Part shown: one piece after another, positions 9,310-18,361 of the stretch
Layout: every line of letters starts with the position of its first letter
Position numbering within the stretch: position 1 is the stretch's first letter
Program-made: the position numbers and the translations under genes
The notes under the pieces: generated by a model
The model's database searches: none
What the model was told of the DNA's origin: nothing
Seen by the model: only the letters and a program-made list of their open reading frames with translations
Source: Pseudomonas congelans
GTDB lineage: Bacteria > Pseudomonadota > Gammaproteobacteria > Pseudomonadales > Pseudomonadaceae
Direction: 5' to 3'
Length of the DNA: 56,281 nucleotides
NCBI RefSeq assembly: GCF_900103225.1
Contig: NZ_FNJH01000009.1
Location: 129,239 to 185,519, forward strand

Positions 9310-9867
9310 ATGGTCAGCAGTTGGCGAGTGCAACAAGCCGCTCAGGATATTCGAGCCGGTGCGGTGATTGCCTACCCGACCGAGGCAGTCTGGGGGCTTG
9401 GGTGCGATCCATGGGATGAAGAAGCGGTCTATCGTCTGCTGGCGATCAAGTCACGGCCGGTGGAAAAAGGCCTGATCCTGATTGCCGACAACATTCGCCA
9501 GTTCGATTTCCTGTTCGAAGACTTCCCCGAATTGTGGCTCGACCGCATGGCCAGCACCTGGCCGGGTCCCAACACCTGGCTGGTACCGCACCAGAACCTG
9601 CTGCCCGAGTGGATCACCGGCATTCACGAAACCGTGGCGCTGCGTGTTACCGATCACCCGACCGTACGTGAACTGTGCGCGCTGGTCGGTCCGTTGATCT
9701 CCACCTCAGCCAACCCGGCGGGTCGCCCTGCTGCGCGTTCGAGATTGCGCGTCGAGCAGTATTTCCGCGGGCAGATCGACGGCGTTCTCGGCGGCAGCCT
9801 GGGCGGGCGTCGAAACCCCAGCGTGATACGTGACATCGCGACCGCTCAGATCGTGCGCGCCGGCTGA
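9310..9867 (+). CDS. tsaC: L-threonylcarbamoyladenylate synthase TsaC (YrdC/Sua5 family)
   Basis: Makes threonylcarbamoyl-AMP from threonine, bicarbonate and ATP, the first step of the t6A37 modification of ANN-decoding tRNAs. The 185-residue short YrdC form shows the basic patch KSRPVEKGLILIADN, the LRVTDHP segment and the STSANPAGRPAA nucleotide-binding motif. The ATG at 9310 is chosen over the 20-codon longer frame because GGAGAG lies 8 bases before it and the sequence from MVSSWRVQ matches the family start. It is co-oriented with dprA. Confidence 0.95.
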   Translation: MVSSWRVQQAAQDIRAGAVIAYPTEAVWGLGCDPWDEEAVYRLLAIKSRPVEKGLILIADNIRQFDFLFEDFPELWLDRMASTWPGPNTWLVPHQNLLPEWITGIHETVALRVTDHPTVRELCALVGPLISTSANPAGRPAARSRLRVEQYFRGQIDGVLGGSLGGRRNPSVIRDIATAQIVRAG

Positions 9868-9903
9868 CGCTGGCGCACACAGAGCGCATTCAGGGGCAGG
9901 CAA

Positions 9904-10878
9904 TCAAGGGATCAAAATGGTCGAGCCAGTGGTGCGCCGTGCCGACAGCTCGGCCTGCGCCTTGGCGGCGTCCTTCAGGGCATACTGCTGAATGCCGTCG
10001 ACCTTGAGTTTGCCACTGGCGAGCATGTCGAACAGCTCGTCAGCCATGGTTTGCAGGTTCTGCGCATTGTTGGCGTAAGAGCCCAGGGTCGGACGGGTGA
10101 CGTACACCGACCCCTTTTGCGCCAGAATCCCGAGATTCACGCCCGAGACCGGCCCGGACGCATTGCCGAAGCTCACCACCAGCCCACGTGGTGCCACGCA
10201 GTCGAGCGACGTCAGCCAGGTGTCCTGACCCACCCCGTCGTAGACCACCGGGCATTTCTTGCCTTCGGTCAGTTCCAGCACGCGCCTGGCTACGTCTTCA
10301 TGGCTGTAATCGATGGTTTCCCAGGCACCGAGCGCCTTGGCGTGCGCGGCCTTCTCCGGCGAACTGACCGTGCCGATCATTTTGGCGCCCAGCGCCTTGA
10401 CCCATTGGCAGGCCAGCGAGCCCACACCCCCCGCAGCGGCATGAAACAGAATGATCTCGCCCGGCTTCACCTGATACGTCTGACGCAGCAGATACTGCAC
10501 CGTCAGGCCCTTGAGCATCAGGGCTGCGGCCTGCTCGAAACTGATCGAGTCAGCCAGCTTCACCAGATTCGCTTCAGGCAGTACGTGCACTTCACTGTAA
10601 GCCCCCAGCGGCCCGGTGCCGTAAGCGACACGATCCCCGACCTTGAAGCGCGTCACCTCGGCACCCACCGCCTCGACCACCCCCGCCCCTTCGGCACCGA
10701 GGCCGGAAGGCAGCGGCGCCGGATACAGCCCGCTGCGGTAATAGGTATCGATGAAATTCAGGCCAATGGCCTTGTTACGCACAACCACCGCCTGCGGCCC
10801 CGGAGCCTCCGGCTCGAAATCGACATATTCAAGAACCTCGGGTCCTCCGACAGCGCTGAACTGGATACGCTTTGCCAT
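9904..10878 (-). CDS. qor: NADPH:quinone reductase (zinc-free MDR family)
   Basis: A 324-residue medium-chain dehydrogenase/reductase of the zeta-crystallin/QOR type that reduces quinones with NADPH. The N-terminal GroES-like domain contains IGLNFIDTYYRSGLYP, a signature of QOR proteins, and the cofactor-binding motif is AAAGGVGSLACQW around residue 148. The zinc-ligand cysteines of alcohol dehydrogenases are absent, as expected for this branch. It is divergent from hemF with a 171-base intergenic region. Confidence 0.93.
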   Translation of the reverse strand: MAKRIQFSAVGGPEVLEYVDFEPEAPGPQAVVVRNKAIGLNFIDTYYRSGLYPAPLPSGLGAEGAGVVEAVGAEVTRFKVGDRVAYGTGPLGAYSEVHVLPEANLVKLADSISFEQAAALMLKGLTVQYLLRQTYQVKPGEIILFHAAAGGVGSLACQWVKALGAKMIGTVSSPEKAAHAKALGAWETIDYSHEDVARRVLELTEGKKCPVVYDGVGQDTWLTSLDCVAPRGLVVSFGNASGPVSGVNLGILAQKGSVYVTRPTLGSYANNAQNLQTMADELFDMLASGKLKVDGIQQYALKDAAKAQAELSARRTTGSTILIP

Positions 10879-11049
10879 GTGCTCTCTCCTTGATGGTTAA
10901 AACAAGCTGCGAAAGCCCCCATCGGACTCCTTCCCCGAACCTTCGTCAACTGCCAGCCCGCGTCGCCGATGGTATGCTACGCGCCAATTTGCCTGCGCCT
11001 CTTTTGCTGCGGGGGCTCAGCCGTTTGACGTCAGCCGTAAGGGATCCTC

Positions 11050-11964
11050 ATGAGTACCCGTACCGAGGCCGTAAAAGCCTACCTGCTCGACCTGCAAGAC
11101 CGTATCTGCACTGCGCTTGAACAGGAAGATGGCAGCGCACACTTCATGGAAGATGCCTGGACGCGTCCGGCGGGCGGCGGTGGTCGCACGCGGGTGATCG
11201 AGAATGGCACGGTCATCGAGAAAGGCGGGGTCAATTTTTCCCATGTTTTCGGCAGCAATCTGCCGCCGTCTGCCAGCGCCCACCGGCCTGAACTGGCCGG
11301 TCGTGGTTTCGAGGCGCTGGGTGTGTCGCTGGTGATTCATCCGCACAACCCGCATGTGCCGACGTCCCACGCCAACGTGCGCTTCTTCATAGCCGAGAAA
11401 GAGGGTGAAGAGGCCGTGTGGTGGTTCGGTGGCGGTTTCGATCTGACGCCCTATTACGGCGTCGAGGAAGACTGTGTGCACTGGCACCGGGTCGCTGAGC
11501 GCGCCTGTGCGCCCTTCGGTGAGGATGTCTACCCGCGCTACAAGGCCTGGTGCGACAGTTACTTCCACCTCAAGCACCGCGATGAACCGCGCGGCATCGG
11601 TGGTCTGTTTTTCGATGACGTGAACCAGTGGGATTTCGACACCAGCTTCGCCTTCATTCGTGCCATCGGTGATGCGTTCATCAATGCCTATCTGCCGATC
11701 GTGCGGCGTCGCAAGGCTGCGGCCTATACCGTGCAGCAACGTGAGTTTCAGGAATTCCGACGTGGTCGCTACGTCGAGTTCAACCTGGTGTATGACCGCG
11801 GCACGTTGTTCGGTCTGCAATCGGGGGGGCGTACCGAATCGATCCTCATGTCGCTGCCGCCGCAAGTGCGCTGGGGTTATGACTGGAAAGCCGCGCCGGG
11901 CAGCGAAGAAGCGCGTCTGACTGAATACTTCCTCACAGACCGGGACTGGCTGGCCGAAAACTGA
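11050..11964 (+). CDS. hemF: Oxygen-dependent coproporphyrinogen III oxidase
   Basis: Converts coproporphyrinogen III to protoporphyrinogen IX using oxygen, late in heme synthesis. The 304-residue protein carries the family signatures FGGGFDLTPYYG, RGIGGLFFDD and RRGRYVEFNLVYDRGT FGLQ-type C-terminal region. The start follows AAGGGATCCTC by normal spacing. It is followed by aroE after 51 bases and is probably co-transcribed with it. Other heme genes (hemC, hemD, hemX, hemY) lie near 42-46 kb. Confidence 0.97.
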   Translation: MSTRTEAVKAYLLDLQDRICTALEQEDGSAHFMEDAWTRPAGGGGRTRVIENGTVIEKGGVNFSHVFGSNLPPSASAHRPELAGRGFEALGVSLVIHPHNPHVPTSHANVRFFIAEKEGEEAVWWFGGGFDLTPYYGVEEDCVHWHRVAERACAPFGEDVYPRYKAWCDSYFHLKHRDEPRGIGGLFFDDVNQWDFDTSFAFIRAIGDAFINAYLPIVRRRKAAAYTVQQREFQEFRRGRYVEFNLVYDRGTLFGLQSGGRTESILMSLPPQVRWGYDWKAAPGSEEARLTEYFLTDRDWLAEN

Positions 11965-12015
11965 GCCGATTCACCGCCGCAAGGCGCTGCACACGCAAAC
12001 AGATCAGGAACACAC

Positions 12016-12840
12016 ATGGACCAGTACGTCGTCTTCGGTAATCCCATCGGCCACAGCAAGTCGCCGTTGATTCATCGCCTGTTTGCCGAGCAAACCGGGC
12101 AAACGCTGGATTACCAGACCTCGCTGGCACCGCTGGACGATTTCACCGCGTTTGCCCAAGCGTTTTTCCAGGCCGGGCGTGGTGCCAATGTCACTGTGCC
12201 GTTCAAGGAACAAGCCTGGCGCCTCGCCGACAGCCTGACCCAACGAGCGCAGCGCGCCGGGGCGGTCAACACCCTGAGCAAGCTCGACGACGGTACTCTG
12301 CTGGGCGATAACACTGACGGTGCGGGGCTGGTACGCGATCTGACGGTCAATTGCGGGCGCAGCCTGCGTGGTCAGCGCATTCTGTTGCTGGGCGCAGGCG
12401 GTGCGGTGCGTGGCGCGCTGGAGCCCTTGCTTGCGCAACAGCCCGCTGCGTTGGTGATAGCCAATCGTACGGTCGAGAAAGCCGAGCGACTGGCGCAGGA
12501 GTTTGCCGACCTCGGGCCGGTATTCGCCAGCAGCTTCGACTGGCTTGAAGAGTCGGTGGACGTGATCATCAATGCTACCTCTGCCAGCCTGGCCGGAGAG
12601 CTGCCACCGATTGCGCCCAGCCTCATTCAGCCGGGAGCGACCTTCTGCTACGACATGATGTACAGCAACGAGCCCACTGCTTTTTGCCGTTGGGCCACCG
12701 AGCACGGCGCGGCGCAGGCGGTGGATGGTCTGGGCATGCTGGTCGAGCAGGCCGCAGAAGCCTTTCTGCTGTGGCGCGGTGTGCGTCCGGATTCAGCGCC
12801 TGTATTGGCGGAGTTGCGCAGATTGCTGGCTGCGGGTTGA
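12016..12840 (+). CDS. aroE: Shikimate dehydrogenase (NADP+)
   Basis: Reduces 3-dehydroshikimate to shikimate in aromatic amino-acid synthesis. The substrate-binding motif NPIGHSKSP is at residues 9-17, the catalytic Lys is in NVTVPFKE (Lys64), and the NADP-binding glycine loop GAGGAVRG starts at 126. At 274 residues it is full length. AGGAA lies 7 bases before the ATG. It follows hemF closely on the same strand and ends before a REPIN-like inverted pair. Confidence 0.97.
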   Translation: MDQYVVFGNPIGHSKSPLIHRLFAEQTGQTLDYQTSLAPLDDFTAFAQAFFQAGRGANVTVPFKEQAWRLADSLTQRAQRAGAVNTLSKLDDGTLLGDNTDGAGLVRDLTVNCGRSLRGQRILLLGAGGAVRGALEPLLAQQPAALVIANRTVEKAERLAQEFADLGPVFASSFDWLEESVDVIINATSASLAGELPPIAPSLIQPGATFCYDMMYSNEPTAFCRWATEHGAAQAVDGLGMLVEQAAEAFLLWRGVRPDSAPVLAELRRLLAAG

Positions 12841-12913
12841 TCGGCTATCTGCGGACTATCGTGCCAATGCTCCGAGTTATACACAAGTCCGCTTTTGATT
12901 CTGGCCGAAGGCC

Positions 12914-13003
12914 GTGGGAGCGAACTTGTTCGCGAAGGCGGTATTTCAGATGATGTATTTTCGGCGATTATACCTGCCCTTTCGCGAACAAGTTCGCTCC
13001 CAC
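12914..13003. repeat. REPIN-like inverted pair of REP sequences
   Basis: Two perfectly inverted 23-base REP copies (12914-12936 and 12981-13003), each beginning or ending in GTGGGAGCGAAC and containing TTCGCGAA, are separated by 44 bases. The pair would fold into a long hairpin. It occupies the 242-base gap between aroE and the convergently oriented SulP gene; no gene is visible in that gap. Such REP doublets in Pseudomonas are mobilised by RAYT transposases, none of which is encoded here. Confidence 0.85.
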
Positions 13004-13082
13004 GCCCTCCGGGCAGAAGCCAAATCTACGGGCTTATCGGGACCTTTGTAGAACGCAGAGCGTCGCGGCGATGAGTTACAAC

Positions 13083-14651
13083 TCAATCCTCAAACAGAAT
13101 CGGGCATTTCTCCGCCCCTTCCAGCTTGTGCAGTTCCTCGATCACTTGCGGCCTGGCATTGCGCAGGACCAGCACTCTGCCCTGGCGGCCCAGACGTCTG
13201 GCTTCCTGATGGAGCATCTCCACGCCTGAGTAATCAATGAAGTTGATCTGTTGCGCATCGATCACCACACGCAGCCCTTCTGTACGTTGCAGGCGGGTTT
13301 GCAGGTAGTGGCTGGCGCCGAAGAAGATCGATCCGCCGACCCGCAGGACCTCCTCGTCGCCCTCGCGCCATTGCTGGACGCGGGGTTGCGAGGTGCGCTT
13401 GAGGTAGAAGAACAGCGAGGCCAGTACACCGGCGTAGATCGCGGTTTGCAGCTCCAGAAGCAGAGTGGCCAGACAGGTCAGCGCCATCACGAAAAATTCG
13501 GCGCGGCTGACGCGGAACAACGCACGAATGCCTCGGCGATCCACCAGCCCCCAACAGATCAGCAGAATTGAGGCGGCCATGGCCGGGATCGGAATGTGCG
13601 ATATCAACGAGGCACCGGCGACTGCGAACAATGCCACCCATAGCGCGGAAAATACCCCCGCCAACGGTGAGCGCGCACCCGCTTCGTAACTCAATGCCGC
13701 ACGGGTGAAAGATCCGGCTGACAGGTAGCCGGAGAACAGCGAGCCGACCATATTCGACAGCCCCTGGGCACGCACTTCCTGATTGGCATTGAGCATCTGT
13801 TGCGAACGAGCCGACAGCGAGCGGGCAATCGACAGGCTGTTGACCAGCCCGAGCATGCCCACTGCCACGGCGGTCGGCAGCAGCTTGAGGATCAGTTCGA
13901 GGTCCAGCGGCAACGGGCTGAAGGGTGGCAGATGGCCGACGAAGGCGCTGACCACACGGACATGGCCGAACATCGCCGGCCACAGCCACACCAGCAGGCT
14001 GCTCGACACCAGTGCGATCAACAGCGTCGGCCAGCGAGGCACCAGGAGCTTGAGTCCGATACCCAGCGCCAGGGTCAACAGACCGAGCATCAGCGAAGAC
14101 AGATCGACTTCACGCCAATGCTCGAGCACGGCAGTCAGGCTTTTGAGCGCGGTGGTCTGACTCGGCAGATCGATGCCCAGCAGATTGGGCATCTGCCCCA
14201 GTGCAATCACCACCGCAGCGCCCAGGGTGAAACCCAGCACCACCGAATGCGAAACGAAATTCACCAATGCACCGAAGCGCATCATCCCCAGCAACAACTG
14301 AAATACGCCGGCGATGAAGGTCAGCAGCAGGATCAACATGATGTAGTCCTGACTGGCCGGGGCGGCGAGCGGGCTGACACTGGCGTAAAGCACGATGGAA
14401 ATAGCCGCAGTCGGCCCACAGATCAGGTGCCACGACGATCCCCACAGGCAGGCCACGAGGACTGGAACAATCGCAGCGTACAGACCGTATTCAGGCGGCA
14501 GCCCGGCGATCAGTGCGTAAGCGATGGATTGCGGCAGAGCCAGAATGGCGCCACTCAGGCCCACCAGTGCATCACGCCCGACGCTGACGCGATTCTGCTG
14601 CGGCAGCCAGGCGAGAAAGGGTAGAAATTTATGGCGATTGAGCCAGCGCAT
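13083..14651 (-). CDS. SulP-family anion transporter with STAS domain
   Basis: A 522-residue inner-membrane protein of the SulP (SLC26-like) family, which move sulfate, bicarbonate or other anions. The N-terminal signature ALVGLSGAILALPQSIAYALIAGLPPEYGLYAA and many hydrophobic segments form the transport domain. A C-terminal STAS domain (about 420-522) includes INFIDYSGVEMLHQEARRL. It lies downstream of the choline sulfatase and a choline-type binding protein on the same strand, with a palindrome cluster between, so a role in moving the sulfate released by BetC is plausible but inferred. Substrate cannot be read from sequence. Confidence 0.88.
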   Translation of the reverse strand: MRWLNRHKFLPFLAWLPQQNRVSVGRDALVGLSGAILALPQSIAYALIAGLPPEYGLYAAIVPVLVACLWGSSWHLICGPTAAISIVLYASVSPLAAPASQDYIMLILLLTFIAGVFQLLLGMMRFGALVNFVSHSVVLGFTLGAAVVIALGQMPNLLGIDLPSQTTALKSLTAVLEHWREVDLSSLMLGLLTLALGIGLKLLVPRWPTLLIALVSSSLLVWLWPAMFGHVRVVSAFVGHLPPFSPLPLDLELILKLLPTAVAVGMLGLVNSLSIARSLSARSQQMLNANQEVRAQGLSNMVGSLFSGYLSAGSFTRAALSYEAGARSPLAGVFSALWVALFAVAGASLISHIPIPAMAASILLICWGLVDRRGIRALFRVSRAEFFVMALTCLATLLLELQTAIYAGVLASLFFYLKRTSQPRVQQWREGDEEVLRVGGSIFFGASHYLQTRLQRTEGLRVVIDAQQINFIDYSGVEMLHQEARRLGRQGRVLVLRNARPQVIEELHKLEGAEKCPILFED

Positions 14652-14670
14652 CGGTCCCTCGGGTGAATTG

Positions 14671-14802
14671 AACGTAGAGGACGCAGCGCGTCCAGAACGG
14701 CATGCCCACGCGGAGCATGGGCACGATAGTCGGACGCCTATCGTTCCTCACGCTCCAGCGTGGGCATGCCTTGTGTGACGCTGCGCGTCACAGACCTTCG
14801 CC
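14671..14802. repeat. Composite palindrome (REP-like) cluster
   Basis: Four palindromic modules in the 176-base gap between the SulP and binding-protein genes: GGACGC-AGC-GCGTCC, a CCCACGC-GGA-GCATGGG dyad ending in CACGATAG, an imperfect dyad around CACGCTCCAGCGTGGG, and GTGACGC-TGC-GCGTCAC. The order is the reverse complement of the units at 49.6-50.2 kb. It may stabilise the upstream mRNA or stop transcription between the two genes. Confidence 0.75.
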
Positions 14803-14827
14803 ACACAGCGCACCCAAGGCTTTACGC

Positions 14828-15754
14828 CTACAAATTGGCCTTCACCGCCGCCAGCCCGTCCTTGCCATCAACGGTCTGTACGCCCTCCAGCCACTTGTCC
14901 AGCACCGCCGGGTTGGCCTTGATCCAGGCCGTTGCCGCTTCGCTGTTGCTGACCTTCTTGTTGACCACCTCGGCCATGATGCTGTTTTCCATGTCCAGGG
15001 TGAAGCTCAGATTGGTCAGCAGCTTGCCGACGTTCGGGCAGGCTTGCGCATAACCCTTGCGGGTCAGGGTGAAGACCGAGCCGGTGTCGCCGAAATATTT
15101 CTCGCCGCCCTTGAGGTAGTGCATGCCCTTGATCTGCACATTCATCGGGTGCGGCGTCCAGCCGAGGAACACCACAAAGGCTTTTTTCTTCACGTTGCGA
15201 TTGACCTCGGCGAGCATCGAGGTCTCGCTGGATTCCACCAGCTTCCATTTGCCCAGGTCGAATTCGTTCTTCTTGATGATCTCCTGCAGCGACAGATTGG
15301 CAGGTGCGCCGGAACCGATGCCGTAGATCTTCTTGCCGAACTTGTCAGCGAATTTGTTCAGATCGGCAAAGTCATGCACACCGGCATCCCAGACGTAATC
15401 CGGCACGGCCAGGGTGAATTCGGTGCCCTCAAGGTTTTTCGTCAGTTGTGTCACATCGCCGGTGGCCACGAACTTGTCGTAGAAGCCCTGCTGCGCCGGC
15501 ATCCAGTTACCCAGAAACACATCCAGCTTGCCGTCTTTCAAGCCGCCATAGGCAATCGGCACCGCCAGGGTATCGACCTTGGGTTTGTAGCCCAGACCTT
15601 CGAGTACCACGCTGGTCATGGCGTTGGTGGCCGCAATGTCGCTCCAGCCGGGATCCGCCATCTTCACGGTGCTGCAACTGGCATCCTCTGCCTGCGCTGC
15701 AAGGCTGCCGAGGGCCATGACCGCGACCGCAACGGTTGTGGATAACTTTTTCAT
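14828..15754 (-). CDS. Periplasmic choline/betaine-type ABC transporter substrate-binding protein
   Basis: A 308-residue OpuAC-like periplasmic binding protein, closest by feel to ChoX-type choline binders. A signal peptide is cut near AQAED (residues 22-24). Aromatic residues expected to form a cation-pi cage are present, for example in KMADPGWSDIAATNA, VFLGNWMPAQ and FLGWTPHPMN. No permease or ATPase gene is adjacent, so it must work with a transporter encoded elsewhere. It starts 36 bases after the betC stop on the same strand, which supports choline or choline-O-sulfate as ligand. The start is supported by AGGGG 8 bases upstream. Confidence 0.88.
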   Translation of the reverse strand: MKKLSTTVAVAVMALGSLAAQAEDASCSTVKMADPGWSDIAATNAMTSVVLEGLGYKPKVDTLAVPIAYGGLKDGKLDVFLGNWMPAQQGFYDKFVATGDVTQLTKNLEGTEFTLAVPDYVWDAGVHDFADLNKFADKFGKKIYGIGSGAPANLSLQEIIKKNEFDLGKWKLVESSETSMLAEVNRNVKKKAFVVFLGWTPHPMNVQIKGMHYLKGGEKYFGDTGSVFTLTRKGYAQACPNVGKLLTNLSFTLDMENSIMAEVVNKKVSNSEAATAWIKANPAVLDKWLEGVQTVDGKDGLAAVKANL

Positions 15755-15790
15755 TGATGTACCCCTTTTGATTTTTTGGTGTGGGCAGGG

Positions 15791-17296
15791 TCAAGGTTGC
15801 GGATAACGTGCCTTACGCTCCAGATCGTCCAGATCAATGTGGTTGCGCATGTACTGCTGACTGGCGTCGACCAGTGGCTGGTGATCCCAACTCTTCAGCT
15901 TGCCGGTTGCCAGCGATTTGGCGACGAAGCGCCTTCTGCGCTGGCTGGCGAGCACCTGTTGGTGTATCGCCGGGATGTCCCACTTGGCCCGAGCTTCGGC
16001 CAGGAAATCATTGAACAGCTTTTCATGGGTGGGTGACTGGCTGAGGTCCTTCTGCTCTTTCGGGTCCTTCTGCACATCGAACAGCAGGCACGGGTCCTGT
16101 TCCGAATAGATGAATTTGTACGCGCCACGACGGATCATCATCAGCGGGCTGGTCGTGCCTTCAGCCATGTACTCACCGAAGACCTCATCGTGCCCGCCTT
16201 TGCATTCCAGATGCGGCATCAGCGAACGTCCGTCCAGCGGCATTCCGCTGTCCAGCGTGCCATTGGCCATTTCGACAAAGGTCGGCAGCAGGTCGGCAGT
16301 CGATACCGAAGCACTGACCCGTCCCGGCTTGAATTGCCCCGGCGCGTACACCACCAGCGGCACACGGGCGGCCATTTCGAACCAGTGCATTTTGTACCAG
16401 AGGCCCTTCTCGCCGAGCATGTCGCCGTGATCGCCGGAGAACACCACGATGGTGTCTTCCGCCAGCCCGACTTCATCGAGCGTCTGCATCAGTTTGCCGA
16501 CGTTGAAGTCAATGTAGCTGCATGCGCCGAAATAGGCGCGGCGTGCATCACGAATCTTGTCGGTCGGCATGGGCTTGTCCCACAGGTCGTAGACCTTGAG
16601 CAGCCGTTGCGAATGCGGATCCAGCTCGGCCTGATTGGCGTGCGGCGGGGGCATCGGAATATCTTCGTCGGCGTACAGGTCCCAGAACGGCTTGGGAATG
16701 GTGTACGGATCATGAGGGTGAGTCATGGAAACAGTCAGGCAGAACGGCGCATCACCGTCCTGGCGCACATGGTCGTAGAGGTATTGCTGGGACTTGAATA
16801 CCACCTCTTCATCGAAGTCCAGCTGGTTGGTGCGGATGCACGGACCGGCCTGCAACACCGATGACATGTTGTGATACCAGCTCGGCCGCACGTCCGGCTC
16901 GTCCCAGTTGACCGACCAGCCGTAGTCGGCAGGGTAAATGTCACTGGTCAGGCGTTCTTCGTAGCCATGCAACTGGTCCGGTCCGCAGAAATGCATCTTG
17001 CCTGCCAGGGCGGTCTTGTAGCCCAGCGTACGCAGGTAGTGGGCATAGGTCGGAATATCAGCCGGGAAGTCGGCTGCATTGTCGTACGCACCGATCCTGC
17101 TTGGCAGTTGGCCGCTGACCAGGGTGAAGCGCGACGGCGCGCACAGGGGGCTGTTGCAATACGCCGAATCGAACACTACGCCGCCGGTTGCGAGACGGCT
17201 CAGGTTCGGCATCAGAATCGGGGACCGGGCGTAAAACGGCAACATTGGCGCGGCCATTTGATCGGCCATGATGAACAGAATATTTTTGCGCTTCAT
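15791..17296 (-). CDS. betC: Choline sulfatase BetC
   Basis: Hydrolyses choline-O-sulfate to choline and sulfate; choline can then become the osmoprotectant glycine betaine. The sulfatase signature CAPSR (Cys52 to Arg56), whose Cys is converted to formylglycine, is present, with metal-ligand Asp12 in MADQM, SGDHGDMLGEKGLWYK and a C-terminal choline-sulfatase extension. The start MKRKNILFIM at 17296 (501 residues) is preferred; an ATG six codons upstream is also possible and neither has a strong ribosome site. It heads a minus-strand unit with the binding protein and is divergent from a LysR regulator. Confidence 0.95.
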   Translation of the reverse strand: MKRKNILFIMADQMAAPMLPFYARSPILMPNLSRLATGGVVFDSAYCNSPLCAPSRFTLVSGQLPSRIGAYDNAADFPADIPTYAHYLRTLGYKTALAGKMHFCGPDQLHGYEERLTSDIYPADYGWSVNWDEPDVRPSWYHNMSSVLQAGPCIRTNQLDFDEEVVFKSQQYLYDHVRQDGDAPFCLTVSMTHPHDPYTIPKPFWDLYADEDIPMPPPHANQAELDPHSQRLLKVYDLWDKPMPTDKIRDARRAYFGACSYIDFNVGKLMQTLDEVGLAEDTIVVFSGDHGDMLGEKGLWYKMHWFEMAARVPLVVYAPGQFKPGRVSASVSTADLLPTFVEMANGTLDSGMPLDGRSLMPHLECKGGHDEVFGEYMAEGTTSPLMMIRRGAYKFIYSEQDPCLLFDVQKDPKEQKDLSQSPTHEKLFNDFLAEARAKWDIPAIHQQVLASQRRRRFVAKSLATGKLKSWDHQPLVDASQQYMRNHIDLDDLERKARYPQP

Positions 17297-17340
17297 GTAA
17301 TCGCTGCATCCCATTGTGAAAAGTTATGCGAAAGTGCCGG

Positions 17341-17361
17341 GTATGAGGATGGAGTCCATAC
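17341..17361. promoter_or_regulatory. Candidate LysR-type operator (T-N11-A dyad) in the betC promoter region
   Basis: A perfect inverted repeat GTATG-N11-CATAC lies in the 114-base gap between betC and the divergent LysR gene. It has the T-N11-A geometry of LysR-family binding sites, 45 bases upstream of the betC start and 50 upstream of the regulator start. It probably mediates control of betC and autoregulation; this is inferred from position and symmetry only. Confidence 0.5.
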
Positions 17362-17410
17362 GTTTCAGGGTAAAGCCCATACACAGCAATGCCTAGGATA
17401 AGCCCAGCTA

Positions 17411-18361
17411 ATGTTTGAATCTTTCGGCGATGTGTCACTCGACCTGCTGCGTGCATTTGAAGTCGCGGCGCGCTTGCGCAGCTTCACTGCGGCAGCTCTC
17501 GAACTCGGCACGACTCAGCCTGCGGTCAGCCAGCAGATCAAGCGTCTCGAAGAGCAACTCGCTACCCGACTGTTTGACCGCATCTACCGTGGCATCGAAT
17601 TGACCGACGCCGGTGAAGTGTTATTCAGCCATGTGCAGGCCGGGCTGCAATCCATCGACAGCGGATTGATAGCGATCACCGAACAACACCAGCATGAAGT
17701 TCTGCAAGTGGCGACCGACTTCGCCTTCGCCGCCTACTGGCTGATGCCGCGTCTGCACCGCTTCCACAAGGTCAACCCGGACGTGGATGTCAGCCTGGTC
17801 ACCAGCGAGCGTACCCACAGCATGTTACGCGCCGATATCGACGTGGCCGTGCTGTTCGGTGACGGGCGCTTCAAACAGGGCGAAAGCCACTGGCTGTTCA
17901 GCGAAGAGGTCTTTCCGGTGTGCAGTCCGCAATTGCTCGCCGGTCGCCAGACACCGCTGCCCAACGACGCACTGCGCGACTTTCCGCTCCTGCATCTGCG
18001 TGGCGAAAGCATCAACCACTGGTTTGACTGGGCGGGCGTATTTCGCGCGCTCGACATCCCGCAAGCCCCCGCGCCTGGTCAGTTGCGCTTCGACAACTAC
18101 ACCCTGCTGATCCAGGCTGCCATCGGCGGACAAGGCATCGCCATCGGCTGGCGTCACCTGGTCGACGACCTGCTCGATCAGGGCCTGCTCTGCCGCCCCA
18201 TCGCCGGCGCTGCGATTTCCGGCCAGGGTTATTACGTGGTCCTGCCCCAGCGCAAACGCCGCGTGCAGATCGTTCAGCAGTTCGTGGACTGGCTGGCCAG
18301 CGAGCAGGCATTGAGCGGGGTTTCGCTGGCGGGCAGGCCATTGCCATCGATTGCGGTGTAA
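17411..18361 (+). CDS. LysR-family transcriptional regulator, probable choline-sulfate regulator
   Basis: A 316-residue LysR-type regulator. The N-terminal winged helix-turn-helix (about 9-68) includes FTAAALELGTTQPAVSQQIKRLEEQLATRLFDR, and the rest is a GcvA-like effector-binding domain with FDNYTLLIQAAIGGQGIAIGW near the end. Divergent placement next to betC, with a T-N11-A dyad between the two, points to control of choline-sulfate use. The effector could be choline or choline-O-sulfate; this is inferred. Confidence 0.9.
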   Translation: MFESFGDVSLDLLRAFEVAARLRSFTAAALELGTTQPAVSQQIKRLEEQLATRLFDRIYRGIELTDAGEVLFSHVQAGLQSIDSGLIAITEQHQHEVLQVATDFAFAAYWLMPRLHRFHKVNPDVDVSLVTSERTHSMLRADIDVAVLFGDGRFKQGESHWLFSEEVFPVCSPQLLAGRQTPLPNDALRDFPLLHLRGESINHWFDWAGVFRALDIPQAPAPGQLRFDNYTLLIQAAIGGQGIAIGWRHLVDDLLDQGLLCRPIAGAAISGQGYYVVLPQRKRRVQIVQQFVDWLASEQALSGVSLAGRPLPSIAV

